Shown: one piece after another, positions 45,001 to 52,574 of the stretch
Layout: every line of letters starts with the position of its first letter
How positions within the stretch are numbered: position 1 is the first letter of the stretch
NCBI GenBank assembly: GCA_026770025.1
Contig: JAMXDE010000011.1
Location: forward strand, 248,001-312,000
Length of the DNA: 64,000 bases
Direction of reading: 5' to 3'
From: Craspedostauros australis
Lineage: Eukaryota > Bacillariophyta > Bacillariophyceae > Mastogloiales > Achnanthaceae
Translations under genes and position numbers: made by a program
The notes under the pieces: generated by a model
Told to the model about the DNA's origin: nothing
Seen by the model: the letters and a program-made list of their open reading frames with translations, nothing else
Database searches by the model: none

Positions 45001-45722
45001 TCATGGGGTTCTGGGGGATTCTTGGTGGATTGGTTGCCGTGATTGCACCGGTTCTTCGTGGATTGGGTGTTTTGGTACTGTTGACGCATGTGTCCTGCCG
45101 CCGTTGCATCGGAAGGTGGAAGGAATTTTTGAATTAGTTGCTCTGTGAGTCCCGGCCAGGACGCGAAGAATCCTTTCTTTATGGCGGCTGTGAAAGTTGC
45201 CACCGAGGGGCTGAAGCAACATTGGTGGAAGAATTTGGCGAGTTCTGTCTTGGTGGACGTGTGGTGGATGTGATTGGCTGATTGCCGGACTGCCAATTCT
45301 TGTGGTGTGATGTTCACGCGATACATGCCGTCAACTTGATGCCGACGACCGGTGTGAATCGTGGTTCCGTTTCGGCGAACACGTACTGCTTCTTGGTCAA
45401 ACTCGACGGTCATACCATGGTCACACAGTTGTCCCACGGAAAGGAGTGCTGCGCTGGTGAGTTGTGGAAAAACTCTTGCGGTGCATGCGTGTTGGGGCAC
45501 GTTGGTCATGCTCACCGTTGCTTGGTGCGACGATTCAATCGTTGAACCATCAGGCAGCGTCACTGTGAGTGGATTTTTGTCGTTTGTCTTGTTGAGGCAC
45601 GGATCGGTCTCTCGCAGGAAATGGCTGGTACAACCAGAGTCGACAATGGCTAGGGCAGGCACACAGGGTGATGAATTCGTGATGGAGTTCACTACTTGGT
45701 TACTGTGTTCCTGCCGTTTTTG
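41922..45722 (-). CDS. pol: retrotransposon pol (protease, integrase, RT, RNase H)
   Basis: 1266 codons in the same frame as gag, directly after gag's TGA; there is no ATG near the start, so expression by readthrough is likely. Domains in order: aspartic protease (IVDSGCTSHFL); an integrase zinc-binding-like region (HIHHT...HQCC); integrase core with D in TDQTG, D in HQMDNEA and E in AERAIS; reverse transcriptase (TIDIKDFYLNIEMERYEY, KGMYGLPQAG, FTLVVDDFGVKY); RNase H (HVDSDASY, SSAAEAEVGAL, KTDNSTASG, WAPGADNLADYFTKHH). The tail of about 50 residues is encoded by the 3' LTR. No internal stops or frameshifts were seen, so the enzyme may be functional. Confidence 0.93.
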   Translation of the reverse strand, partial: QKRQEHSNQVVNSITNSSPCVPALAIVDSGCTSHFLRETDPCLNKTNDKNPLTVTLPDGSTIESSHQATVSMTNVPQHACTARVFPQLTSAALLSVGQLCDHGMTVEFDQEAVRVRRNGTTIHTGRRHQVDGMYRVNITPQELAVRQSANHIHHTSTKTELAKFFHQCCFSPSVATFTAAIKKGFFASWPGLTEQLIQKFLPPSDATAAGHMRQQYQNTQSTKNRCNHGNQSTKNPPEPHDVFMDVFRPTGKTYTDQTGRFPVTSSRGNQYIMILYDHDSNAILSRPMRSRHASELTRACGELLDVLLRAGLKPRFHQMDNEAPAELKQLIQAKNMEYQLVPPGIHRRNAAERAISTWKDHFIAGLATADDDFPLHLWCRMLPQCDITLNLLRPSRVNPHISTYHVLHGNFDFNATPLAPPGTKAIAHDKPAKRATWAPHGTKGWYIAPAMEHYRCYQIYCTNTRKVRITDTVELKPSRCATPMPTNAELAIKAAGDLAEALKTPCPPIQAVGDQQLGALEELSRIFQTVAPTKRDAPLPRVPERATVPATTATTNTRTSQPHATNKHTPAPPRVPETAPAVTDDEDSGDEDDDDHEETPPSETTAAARTRLRTGAIQRRRWDTNAPKANAVIDERTGTAYEYRHLVAGKVHGHTPEQWYRSFANEIGRLAQGIGTRVPATAATNTIFFIPRNKVPKDRTITYGRIVCAVRPQKAETHRTRLTVGGNLIDYPFDVHTPTAELTTAKCLFNSVVSTTAAKFMTIDIKDFYLNIEMERYEYMRMPIAMMPPEVVEQYKLHDLEHKGNVYVEVRKGMYGLPQAGKIANVKLQKHLAKFGYRPVVHTPGLWKHDCRPITFTLVVDDFGVKYVGEEHAKHLIGALQTIYKCTVEWSGDLYCGVSLKWDYTKRTVELSMPGYVQKALHKFQHPIPTRPQHAPAPWDAPTYGAKTQEPKHDDTSPKLPAEQIIRIRQVVGTLLYYARAVDPTILPAVSDIATQQAHATQDTERRVNQLMDYCATHPNAILVYHASDMILHVDSDASYLSLPKARSRAGGHMYLSKRSTDATKAPSTEPPNNGAIHTVCNKIQNVMSSAAEAEVGALYLNCTAATALRTTLDELGHPQPPTPIKTDNSTASGIVNNTMKQRRTRAMDMRFYWVRDRVQQGQFIIYWAPGADNLADYFTKHHPAAHHRKMREVYLKPTPDSGKTTGQSMLGVPRGCVDSSPARDSPVHRQNAMHLAPTFLLETGKLRSGILSATPALINTISHKY

Positions 45723-46880
45723 TCATGCGTTCGTCGGTGCTCCCGCGTTGGACCCTCCCATGGTGTTGCTTCGGGTCGCCTCACGCTTGTGTCCTTCGGC
45801 GGGCTTGTTGCAGGTGGCGCTGTTGTGTGTGGCGCTGACCTTGTAGCCGTGCGTCCAGCAGTACGAGTTGTGCTTGTGCTTGTGCGTCTTCGCGGTTGCC
45901 CCTCCTGCTCCTGCGGTGTTGACTTGAAGCTTGGATACCATGGCAGTGATCTCGGACAGTTGCTTGACCAAGTTTGCGTTGCTTTTGGTGAGAAGGGCGA
46001 CGGCGTTGCGGTCGGCTGCAGTGGCTGACGCAAGGTTCGCGAGAGCTTCGGCTGTCTCTTCAGCCGCAGTTGCTGCGTTGGCTCCTTGGTATCCCGAAGT
46101 CGTGGTGGACGACTGGGCTTCGCGGAGGTCTTGGTGGGCGGCTGCGAAGTCGGCTTTGAACCGTGTCCAGGTCTTGTCGGCGGCACTGAGGGCGCGGAAA
46201 GAACGGCATGCTTCGGGGAACTGCTGTGTTTGGAACACAAGGTTGTATGCTGTGTTGACCAGCTGGTGATCGGTGTACGGTGTCTTGGCTGCCGCGGCAA
46301 GATCGCGCGCAGATTCGATCTGTGAGACGAGCACCTCGAATGGCTCCGCTGGATCGTAGGCATTCTTCATGGCCTTGTCGTTGGCATCCAGGTCTTGAGG
46401 GGTGATCTTGCCGTACGTGCTGTACAGGTGGGTGAGCAGCTGCAGGGTGGAGACGTTGGCGTATCCCACAATGTTGTGCCGAAGGGTTCGCACGTACTGG
46501 TCCTCGACTGCGCCAAGAAGTTGTTGTTTGAGCGCGTTGTCGACAGCGCGGTACTCTCTCCACAGGCGCTCTTGTTCCTTGTGGATGCTGGTGGCTGTGC
46601 TGATTTGTGCTGCTGTGGCTCCCGTTGGGATGACTGGATGCGGTCCTGGATTGGCTGGTACGACGAATGCCGTTGCCGATTGCTCGTTGTAGATCTCGTT
46701 GGATACGGTGAGAACCAGGTATCCCAGCTCTCCATTCCCCAGGGGGCAATGGACGGAAGCTGCGTTGGCGTTGAGTACAACGTTGAGTTCGGCGATGGTT
46801 TCGTAGGTGGGCAATCCGATGATCGGCTTGACGACGGCCTGCGGAAATGTGGCGAGGATTTTTTCGTGGCTGTTGGCCAT
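45723..46880 (-). CDS. gag: retrotransposon gag
   Basis: 385 residues from the first ATG at 46880 (MANSHEKILATFPQ). The frame is open back to 46946 but without an ATG. The capsid-like region includes RHNIVGYANVSTLQLLTHLY and a DLRE segment; near the end is a zinc-knuckle-like CWTHGYKVSATHNSATC. It should form the particle that packages element RNA. It ends at TGA (45725-45723), followed in frame by CAA AAA CGG and the pol coding sequence. Confidence 0.9.
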   Translation of the reverse strand: MANSHEKILATFPQAVVKPIIGLPTYETIAELNVVLNANAASVHCPLGNGELGYLVLTVSNEIYNEQSATAFVVPANPGPHPVIPTGATAAQISTATSIHKEQERLWREYRAVDNALKQQLLGAVEDQYVRTLRHNIVGYANVSTLQLLTHLYSTYGKITPQDLDANDKAMKNAYDPAEPFEVLVSQIESARDLAAAAKTPYTDHQLVNTAYNLVFQTQQFPEACRSFRALSAADKTWTRFKADFAAAHQDLREAQSSTTTSGYQGANAATAAEETAEALANLASATAADRNAVALLTKSNANLVKQLSEITAMVSKLQVNTAGAGGATAKTHKHKHNSYCWTHGYKVSATHNSATCNKPAEGHKREATRSNTMGGSNAGAPTNA

Positions 46881-46933
46881 GGTGATGATCGTGGTGGTGT
46901 TGGTCTTGGTGCCCGATGTTTGGGTGAACTTGC

Positions 46934-46947
46934 TATTAGCGAACAAC
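46934..46947 (-). other. candidate primer-binding or cyclisation site
   Basis: The 14 bases immediately after the 5' LTR on the element strand, GTTGTTCGCTAATA, are perfectly complementary to TATTAGCGAACAAC inside the LTR (46977-46990, with a copy in the 3' LTR at 41914-41927). No obvious match to the 3' end of an initiator tRNA was seen by eye. Confidence 0.6.
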
Positions 46948-47135
46948 TGTCAATAGGACTGAGTGAGTGAATCAATGTTGTTCGCTAATATTTATGAGAG
47001 ATTGTATTGATTAGCGCTGGAGTTGCGGAAAGGATTCCTGATCGTAGCTTGCCTGTCTCTAGCAGAAAAGTGGGCGCGAGGTGCATAGCGTTCTGGCGAT
47101 GGACAGGCGAGTCACGGGCGGGACTGGAATCAACA
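46948..47135 (-). repeat. 5' LTR of the retrotransposon
   Basis: 188 bp, TGT...ACA, identical to the 3' LTR as read. An AT-rich CATAAATATT segment could be the promoter core for the element. Confidence 0.95.
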
Positions 47136-47140
47136 GATGC
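47136..47140. repeat. target-site duplication, right copy
   Basis: GATGC directly after the right LTR, matching 41880-41884. Confidence 0.9.
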
Positions 47141-47166
47141 CATTGCCGCTATGCACTCGACAGCAT

Positions 47167-49224
47167 TCAACATGCGTCCGCCCCATACACAGCTTCCTTT
47201 CCGGCCGTGCCTCCGAATCGATTGTACCGAATGCTGTTCTCCCGCTGAATGGCCAGTACTATGAGGAACATGGATGCTGAGATCATTGCGGCGATAGCGT
47301 AGATGGTGTTGACCATGGAATCATGGATTGTATACGATGGATCGGAGCTATCGATGGCACTCCAAAACTCGTTGGAGTACTTGATGGGCATCATCATCTT
47401 TGTCAGGACGATGCAAGCCAAACAGTAGCAGATGAGCAGCGCGGATATCACGTTGATTGAGATGTTGCTGGCTGCGTTGTCGTCAGTGCCGCTGCTGCCA
47501 CTGCCACCATTATTCGTTGATAATTTCTGCGCGGAGGTTGGCGTGACGTCTGCGGATGGCATGCAATGACATCGTCCGTAGAACTTGCTGAATCTGCGAT
47601 TGATGACCACGACGGTGCGCAGGAAGGTCCGCAGCTGGGTGACACCCAGCACTATTGTGAGGCCGAGCGACAAGCTCTGACTCAAGGTGCTGAAGTCCTT
47701 GATGGAGACCAAGTGATGCCCTGTGAACCACAGAAGGACCTTCGTGACGATGTCATCGCTGTGCTCCCTCCATTCCTTTGGATTTGCAGTGTGCTGATAC
47801 CACATGCTCACACCGGCAGAATACAACCGGAACAGCAGGATGATGGAGAAGGCGATGCCAATCCAGGACTTGACTCTCCCCGTTGACGTCCGGGCGGCGC
47901 TGGCCGATCGGTACACCTCCTTCATCTCCTCGATATCTTCTGCCATCTCGCCGCACAGCGTTTCCAAGAAATCGATCTCTTTCCGTTTGGCGTGCTTGTG
48001 CTGATAGATGTCATCTCCCATGTCCGCAAAGCCGCGGAGACTTGGGGACTTGGAGAACGACGCTGCGAAACCGTTCTTCATGTTCAAGAGCGATTTCTGT
48101 CGCATCATGGACGGCTCGTTGAGCTCGTGACGTTTGGACTGCAGCACCATGCGGATGCTTTGCAATTCTGACTCTGCTCGGTTGATCATTTCCAATCGAA
48201 CCGGCCTGAGGAACAGTCCCGTCAGGCATGTGAACGGCATCGAGACGCTGCCGAATCCATTGAGGACGGCCGAAATGCAGATGCCGATGGTTGCCATCCA
48301 TGAGACGATGCTTGCAAGGGTTACGTCTGCGTACGAGAAGATAATCAAATGATCGGATCCACCATGGTGATCCTTGGTCCCGATCTGGATGAACATGGGA
48401 GAGACTGTCTTCATGGCAACGATGCAAAGGCCCGATGCCAGCATCCCCGGCACCAAGGCGATGACTCGATTGGCACAGCGCGTCAACTGACGTGAGATGC
48501 TGTGGCGATTTATCCTCGGCACACAACGCTGGAACAAAAGGCGGAGGCGTGATGCACGACCTGCTCCCCTCTGTGTGGACAACGGTCCCACTGTCGACGT
48601 CGGTGTCGATATTGATGCGGACGATGACGGCAGGTCACTCCGTGTCATGACGAGGACTGGTTCTGACGAGTTCTTGCGATTCCGACAGAAGCACAGGAGA
48701 CGCGATATCATTTGATAGCATCTGGAAAGGATGAGGTAGACGATCCTGTAGACCGTGAAGCATCGCAGCGGCATGAGCTTGATGATGACGCTGGCCAGTT
48801 GGTTGGATCTGGATATGATCCATCTCACTGCCTGATATCCCGTGAATCCCGGAACAAGAATGAAGACGAAGAGGCCGCAACTCCAGAGCAGGATCCAGTA
48901 TGCGCCTGCGACCGACAGCGTGGTTGGGAATATCGTCCACCCCATCCATGCCATGTTCCATATTCGTATCGATAGCGGCGTTGCCAGTGTTGTTGTTGCT
49001 GTTGTCGATGATGATGATGATGATGATGGCACTGGAATTGTCTTGGTGAGGAGCATGAGCCATGTTGATGGAACTGCGTCAAGGATGCTGAGACTGAGCA
49101 ATCCCAATGAAAGAGCGAAGGCGATGGTCGTCGTCAGCTGGACCGTCCGAGACCTTGATGGGAAGATCCGTCCTGGTAGACACAGTGACACGAAGCATGA
49201 CGTGATCAGCAGGAAGGCATCCAT
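47167..49224 (-). CDS. Golgi pH regulator (GPHR/GTG)-like membrane protein
   Basis: 685 residues, one exon. About eight or nine membrane spans are visible. The GPHR signature region reads SAVLNGFGSVSMPFTCLTG, equivalent to the LSGFGAVN.P motif of the family. A coiled stretch follows (EIDFLETLCGEMAEDIEEMKEVY), then the ABA_GPCR-type C-terminal membrane domain (KSWIGIAFSIILLFRLYSAG, LSQSLSLGLTIVLGVTQLRT). Animal GPHR is a Golgi anion channel needed for acidification; plant GTGs were described as GPCR-type G proteins. A Ser/Thr-rich loop (residues about 70-85) and a second loop near 205 are expansions. The gene ends 26 bp from the retrotransposon insertion, so its 3' UTR is probably altered. Confidence 0.75.
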   Translation of the reverse strand: MDAFLLITSCFVSLCLPGRIFPSRSRTVQLTTTIAFALSLGLLSLSILDAVPSTWLMLLTKTIPVPSSSSSSSTTATTTLATPLSIRIWNMAWMGWTIFPTTLSVAGAYWILLWSCGLFVFILVPGFTGYQAVRWIISRSNQLASVIIKLMPLRCFTVYRIVYLILSRCYQMISRLLCFCRNRKNSSEPVLVMTRSDLPSSSASISTPTSTVGPLSTQRGAGRASRLRLLFQRCVPRINRHSISRQLTRCANRVIALVPGMLASGLCIVAMKTVSPMFIQIGTKDHHGGSDHLIIFSYADVTLASIVSWMATIGICISAVLNGFGSVSMPFTCLTGLFLRPVRLEMINRAESELQSIRMVLQSKRHELNEPSMMRQKSLLNMKNGFAASFSKSPSLRGFADMGDDIYQHKHAKRKEIDFLETLCGEMAEDIEEMKEVYRSASAARTSTGRVKSWIGIAFSIILLFRLYSAGVSMWYQHTANPKEWREHSDDIVTKVLLWFTGHHLVSIKDFSTLSQSLSLGLTIVLGVTQLRTFLRTVVVINRRFSKFYGRCHCMPSADVTPTSAQKLSTNNGGSGSSGTDDNAASNISINVISALLICYCLACIVLTKMMMPIKYSNEFWSAIDSSDPSYTIHDSMVNTIYAIAAMISASMFLIVLAIQRENSIRYNRFGGTAGKEAVYGADAC

Positions 49225-50138
49225 GCTGCTCTGCTCTCTCCAGAGTCCTCCGATGCGTCCACCTTGATCTCATTTGGCGTCGTGTGGCTTGGTTTGGTGA
49301 TGTCTTGATCCTCTCATTGGTTTCTCCCCTCGCTCCTTGTTCTTCCTCTGCTTGGTTGCCCTTGTTGGTCGTCACCACTGGCTGTTGCTATTGTGCGGAA
49401 GGAATCAAATCTGTTTCCACAGAACACTCTTTTGTGTTCATTTGACTGTTGTTGTGGAACAAAAGCCATTCCCGAGTTTGCATCAGTCACCTTCGTGACT
49501 GCCACAACTTTTGGCGATCAACGTTTCTTCGTTGTTTCGCGGAATGGTCGTGGATGGCGTGATGACGTCATGTCTTCGCTGATGTCAGCGAGGTTTGTCT
49601 CCATCAAGGACGAACTCGAGCTATTCTTGCGAGGTCGCCTGTTCCACACGCACAAAGACCTTGATCCATCCGATTAAATGGTCGATGAATCTCGCTGATG
49701 AGTCCCGGATGGTCGACTTTGAATTTGGGAAAAAGGTATCCAAGCTAACAAGATCGGAGATGTTTCTTTGCGCGCGAAAAAACGGGAACGTCGGTGGTTC
49801 CCACCCACAAACAGGAGGGAAGCGAAGTCCGAGAGAAGAGAGAAGCCCCCTTCCGCCCACGGAGTACCACCATTCGCACTTGAAGACTTTCGTACCCGCT
49901 TCACTCTCCCTGATGTGAGGAAAGGCTGGGAGAGGCGCAGGGGTGGACATCAACCCGCGCTGTGCCAAACATGACATCTGAGTTGTCATCATAAATTCAC
50001 GCACCGCGAGGCCAGAGTCGATCGAGACGAGAACCACGTGCTCCAGCATCTCCATCGCACACACAAACTCAGCATCAATTGCGCGAGCACTTTGCTTCTT
50101 TCCTTCTGTCATCCCCCTCGCGACATCAATAGACCACC
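49225..50138. other. divergent gap
   Basis: 914 bp between GPHR (-) and the next gene (+). Open frames at 49393-49677 (+) and 49621-50112 (-) lack domains. Two promoters are expected. Confidence 0.45.
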
Positions 50139-52041
50139 ATGGTCGCCGTCAGCAGCAAGCCCGGCTTTGGCTGTTCCCTCTTGCTCTGGGCGCTGTACTA
50201 TTCTGAGCGGTGCCTCCAAGTTGGTAAGCTACGCGGACGTTGATTATGTACGAGCACAAAGAGCATCACCTGATGGGATGTGTTTGGATGTTGCAGCTAT
50301 TGATTGATCGTCCACTCACCTACTCACGTGCACCGTCGCATCTTCCCCTCGATGAGGATATGATCATTCATGACGAAACTTTGCAGATGCACAAGGTGTG
50401 ATCACAGCGACATCGCAGTCGTCCACCCCCATCAACGACCGGTGCGTCAACAGCGCTGAGCTCGTGTTCAGCAACTCAGTGACTGGGACGAACCACGGAG
50501 CCAATCACGATTTCTTCAACGCCTTCTTATGCGGCGAGCAGAGTGATGCGAAGGGAGTCTGGTACTCGGTTGTTGGCGACGGCGGAACATTCACAGCCCA
50601 TTTGTGTTTGGATGCTGTCCTGTCTACAGCGTTATCAACAACAGAATCAGCGGCAACAGCGACGATACCGAGCGCCAGCTTTGCCATTCACACTGCCTGC
50701 AACACGGAGCAACGGTGCCTCGCCTTCTCAGAGGTAGGATCGGCGCAATGCAACAACAACGAAGCGTTGGGATATGCATGGAACACAACGAAAGACGAAG
50801 AGTACTTCATCCAAGTCAGAAGCTACGCCGATATAAGCTTTCAATTGTCAGTGGAAACTGACACCGTCACGGTCCCAAACGACAAGTGCCGCGATTCAAT
50901 ATTGCTTCAGCTCGGCGACAGGATCAAGGGCGACACATCAAACGCGACGCAGGATTCGTTCCATGCGAATCGTTGCGGGACGGCAAGCAATCGACCGGGT
51001 ATCTGGTACTCCGTTGTCGGTACCGGCGACGAGCTTGCGGCCTCGTTGTGCTCAGAAAGGACACGTGGCACGATCAACGAAAACATCGACGGCAGCAGCA
51101 ACGTGTTCTTGTCCATTTACGACGGGGAATGCGACTACAATGCCACCACTTGCGTTACGTACGGCACCTTCCAAGCCGAGTGCTCGCAAATGAGCACAGA
51201 TGCGATCACATGGAACACCGTATTGAACCAAACCTACCATCTGCATGTTCATTCCAGCTCGACCTTCGCCGCATTCTCGATGGTGATCTCGGACGCATCA
51301 CGCGAACAGATCATCCGAACACGTAAGGATGCGTGCGATGCGACGCAAGATACTCCCTTGGACACCTTCGTGAATGGAAGCATCCACACAACGACCGTCA
51401 ACTTCTTTGATGATACGATTTGCGGAAATCAAATGGAGGCGATTGGCAATTTCCATAAGTTCATTGGGAGCGGAGGCGACGTGGTCGTCACTGTCTGTAG
51501 TCCAAACGATGCAATGATCAGCGCATCCGTCGGTCTCAGTTGCTCCACGCATGAGTGTTTGGAACACGTACAAAAACGGCTTGCGCCATGCAACCATGAT
51601 CAGGGTGTTGGCAGCACCATGCTGGCAAATCCAGCCGATCCAATCACCATGCGTTTCTGGGCATCCCAGGATGAAGAATACTATATTCATGTTGCCGGTG
51701 CCAATCCGACCGAGTACATCCTCTTCATCGAAGACAATGCCGCACCGAGAGACAGGAGCAATGACTTCAAGACTTGGATGCTAGTTGTGCTGGTTGTATT
51801 CCTCGTGGCAATCATTGCGCTCTGTGGCTACATGTACGTGAAGAGGCCCGACAAAAGATGGAGGGAACCAAAAGCGTTCTCCGCCAAGCAGACCAAGAAG
51901 GAGGCAAAGCGCACGGCGCGAGAGACGCGACGGGAAGAACGACACGGAAAACGGGAGGCAAGCCACGGAGGCAACGATGAAGTGGAAGAGGAGGAGACGG
52001 AGTCGAAGGGCAACAGGTTGGAGGTGCTGTTTGGGCCGTAA
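50139..52041 (+). CDS. type I membrane protein with three similar ectodomain modules
   Basis: Exons 50139-50223 and 50387-52041 (donor GTAAGC, acceptor TTGCAG) give 579 residues. Exon 1 encodes a signal peptide (FGCSLLLWALYYSERC). The ectodomain has three modules of roughly 140-160 residues. The first two share NDxC, a D-F/S-F...CG segment and a WYSVVG core (GVWYSVVGDGG; GIWYSVVGTGD); the third is diverged (KDACDATQ...ICGNQ...FHKFIGSGG). Regular Cys residues suggest disulphides. This pattern resembles beta-sandwich PPC-like repeats of secreted proteins, but I cannot name the family. One membrane span (about 492-514, WMLVVLVVFLVAIIALCGYM) is followed by a basic then acidic cytosolic tail. A surface or cell-wall-associated role is only a guess. 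Confidence 0.75.
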
Positions 52042-52574
52042 GGCAACGACCGTGTTGCAAGGCCAGCATGATGAGGCGGTGGATCCATGACATATCGTCT
52101 CCTCGTTTGATATACCTGTGCACAGTTCATGTAGCAGATACGCGTAAGTTTGTAACGAGTGTAGCATTTGTTGGAATGCAACAACGATGCTTATGCTTCT
52201 CTCTCTCTCTCTCTCTATCTGCAGGCACAGTCCGTAGCTTTCGCATAGATCGTAATCTTACTGCCGCCATGAGCACAAGGCCACCAAGACATGTGTCGCG
52301 AGTTCTCCTGCCTTGTGCCGAAATCGTGGTAACGTGTGATTTTTGGTGGACTGGTTGGGTGTGTGTTGTGACGTCACACACATCAACCAAATCAAGCACA
52401 TCAAACGCACCAAACATCAAAAGAGGGACTAAGGTTGTCGGCATCGCCACTCATTTTCGGCAACCCAAAATCCCATGAACGTTGACCATGCAGCGCGGAC
52501 TGTGTAGCGTGGACCGTGGCTCGTGCACAACGCCAAACATCAGTCCACATGATGGGCAACATTGATGTTCCACG
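52042..52574. other. tandem intergenic gap with CT microsatellite
   Basis: 533 bp. A CT run lies at 52199-52217. It contains the promoter of the MATE gene. No gene seen. Confidence 0.5.

Larger units (their letters stand above)
41885..47135 (-). mobile_element. complete Ty1/copia LTR retrotransposon (CoDi-like), minus orientation
   Basis: 5251 bp bounded by two 188-bp LTRs that read as identical, flanked by the 5-bp duplication GATGC. Internal order on the minus strand is 5' LTR, leader, gag, one TGA, then pol with protease, integrase, reverse transcriptase and RNase H. Integrase before reverse transcriptase is the copia order. The gag zinc knuckle (CWTHG...HNSATC) and RT segment VVDDFGVKY resemble diatom CoDi elements. 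Open frames are intact except for the single TGA between gag and pol. Identical LTRs and a perfect duplication point to a recent insertion. It sits 26 bp past the GPHR stop codon, in the same orientation as that gene. Confidence 0.96.

Noticed and set aside
46985..47173. 62-codon minus-strand open frame in the 5' LTR
   Set aside because: It is the LTR copy of the pol C-terminal codons joined to flanking host bases, not a separate gene.
49621..50112. 163-codon minus-strand open frame between GPHR and the WYSVVG protein
   Set aside because: No domain and no coding-like bias; overlaps the promoter and 5' UTR of the plus-strand gene.
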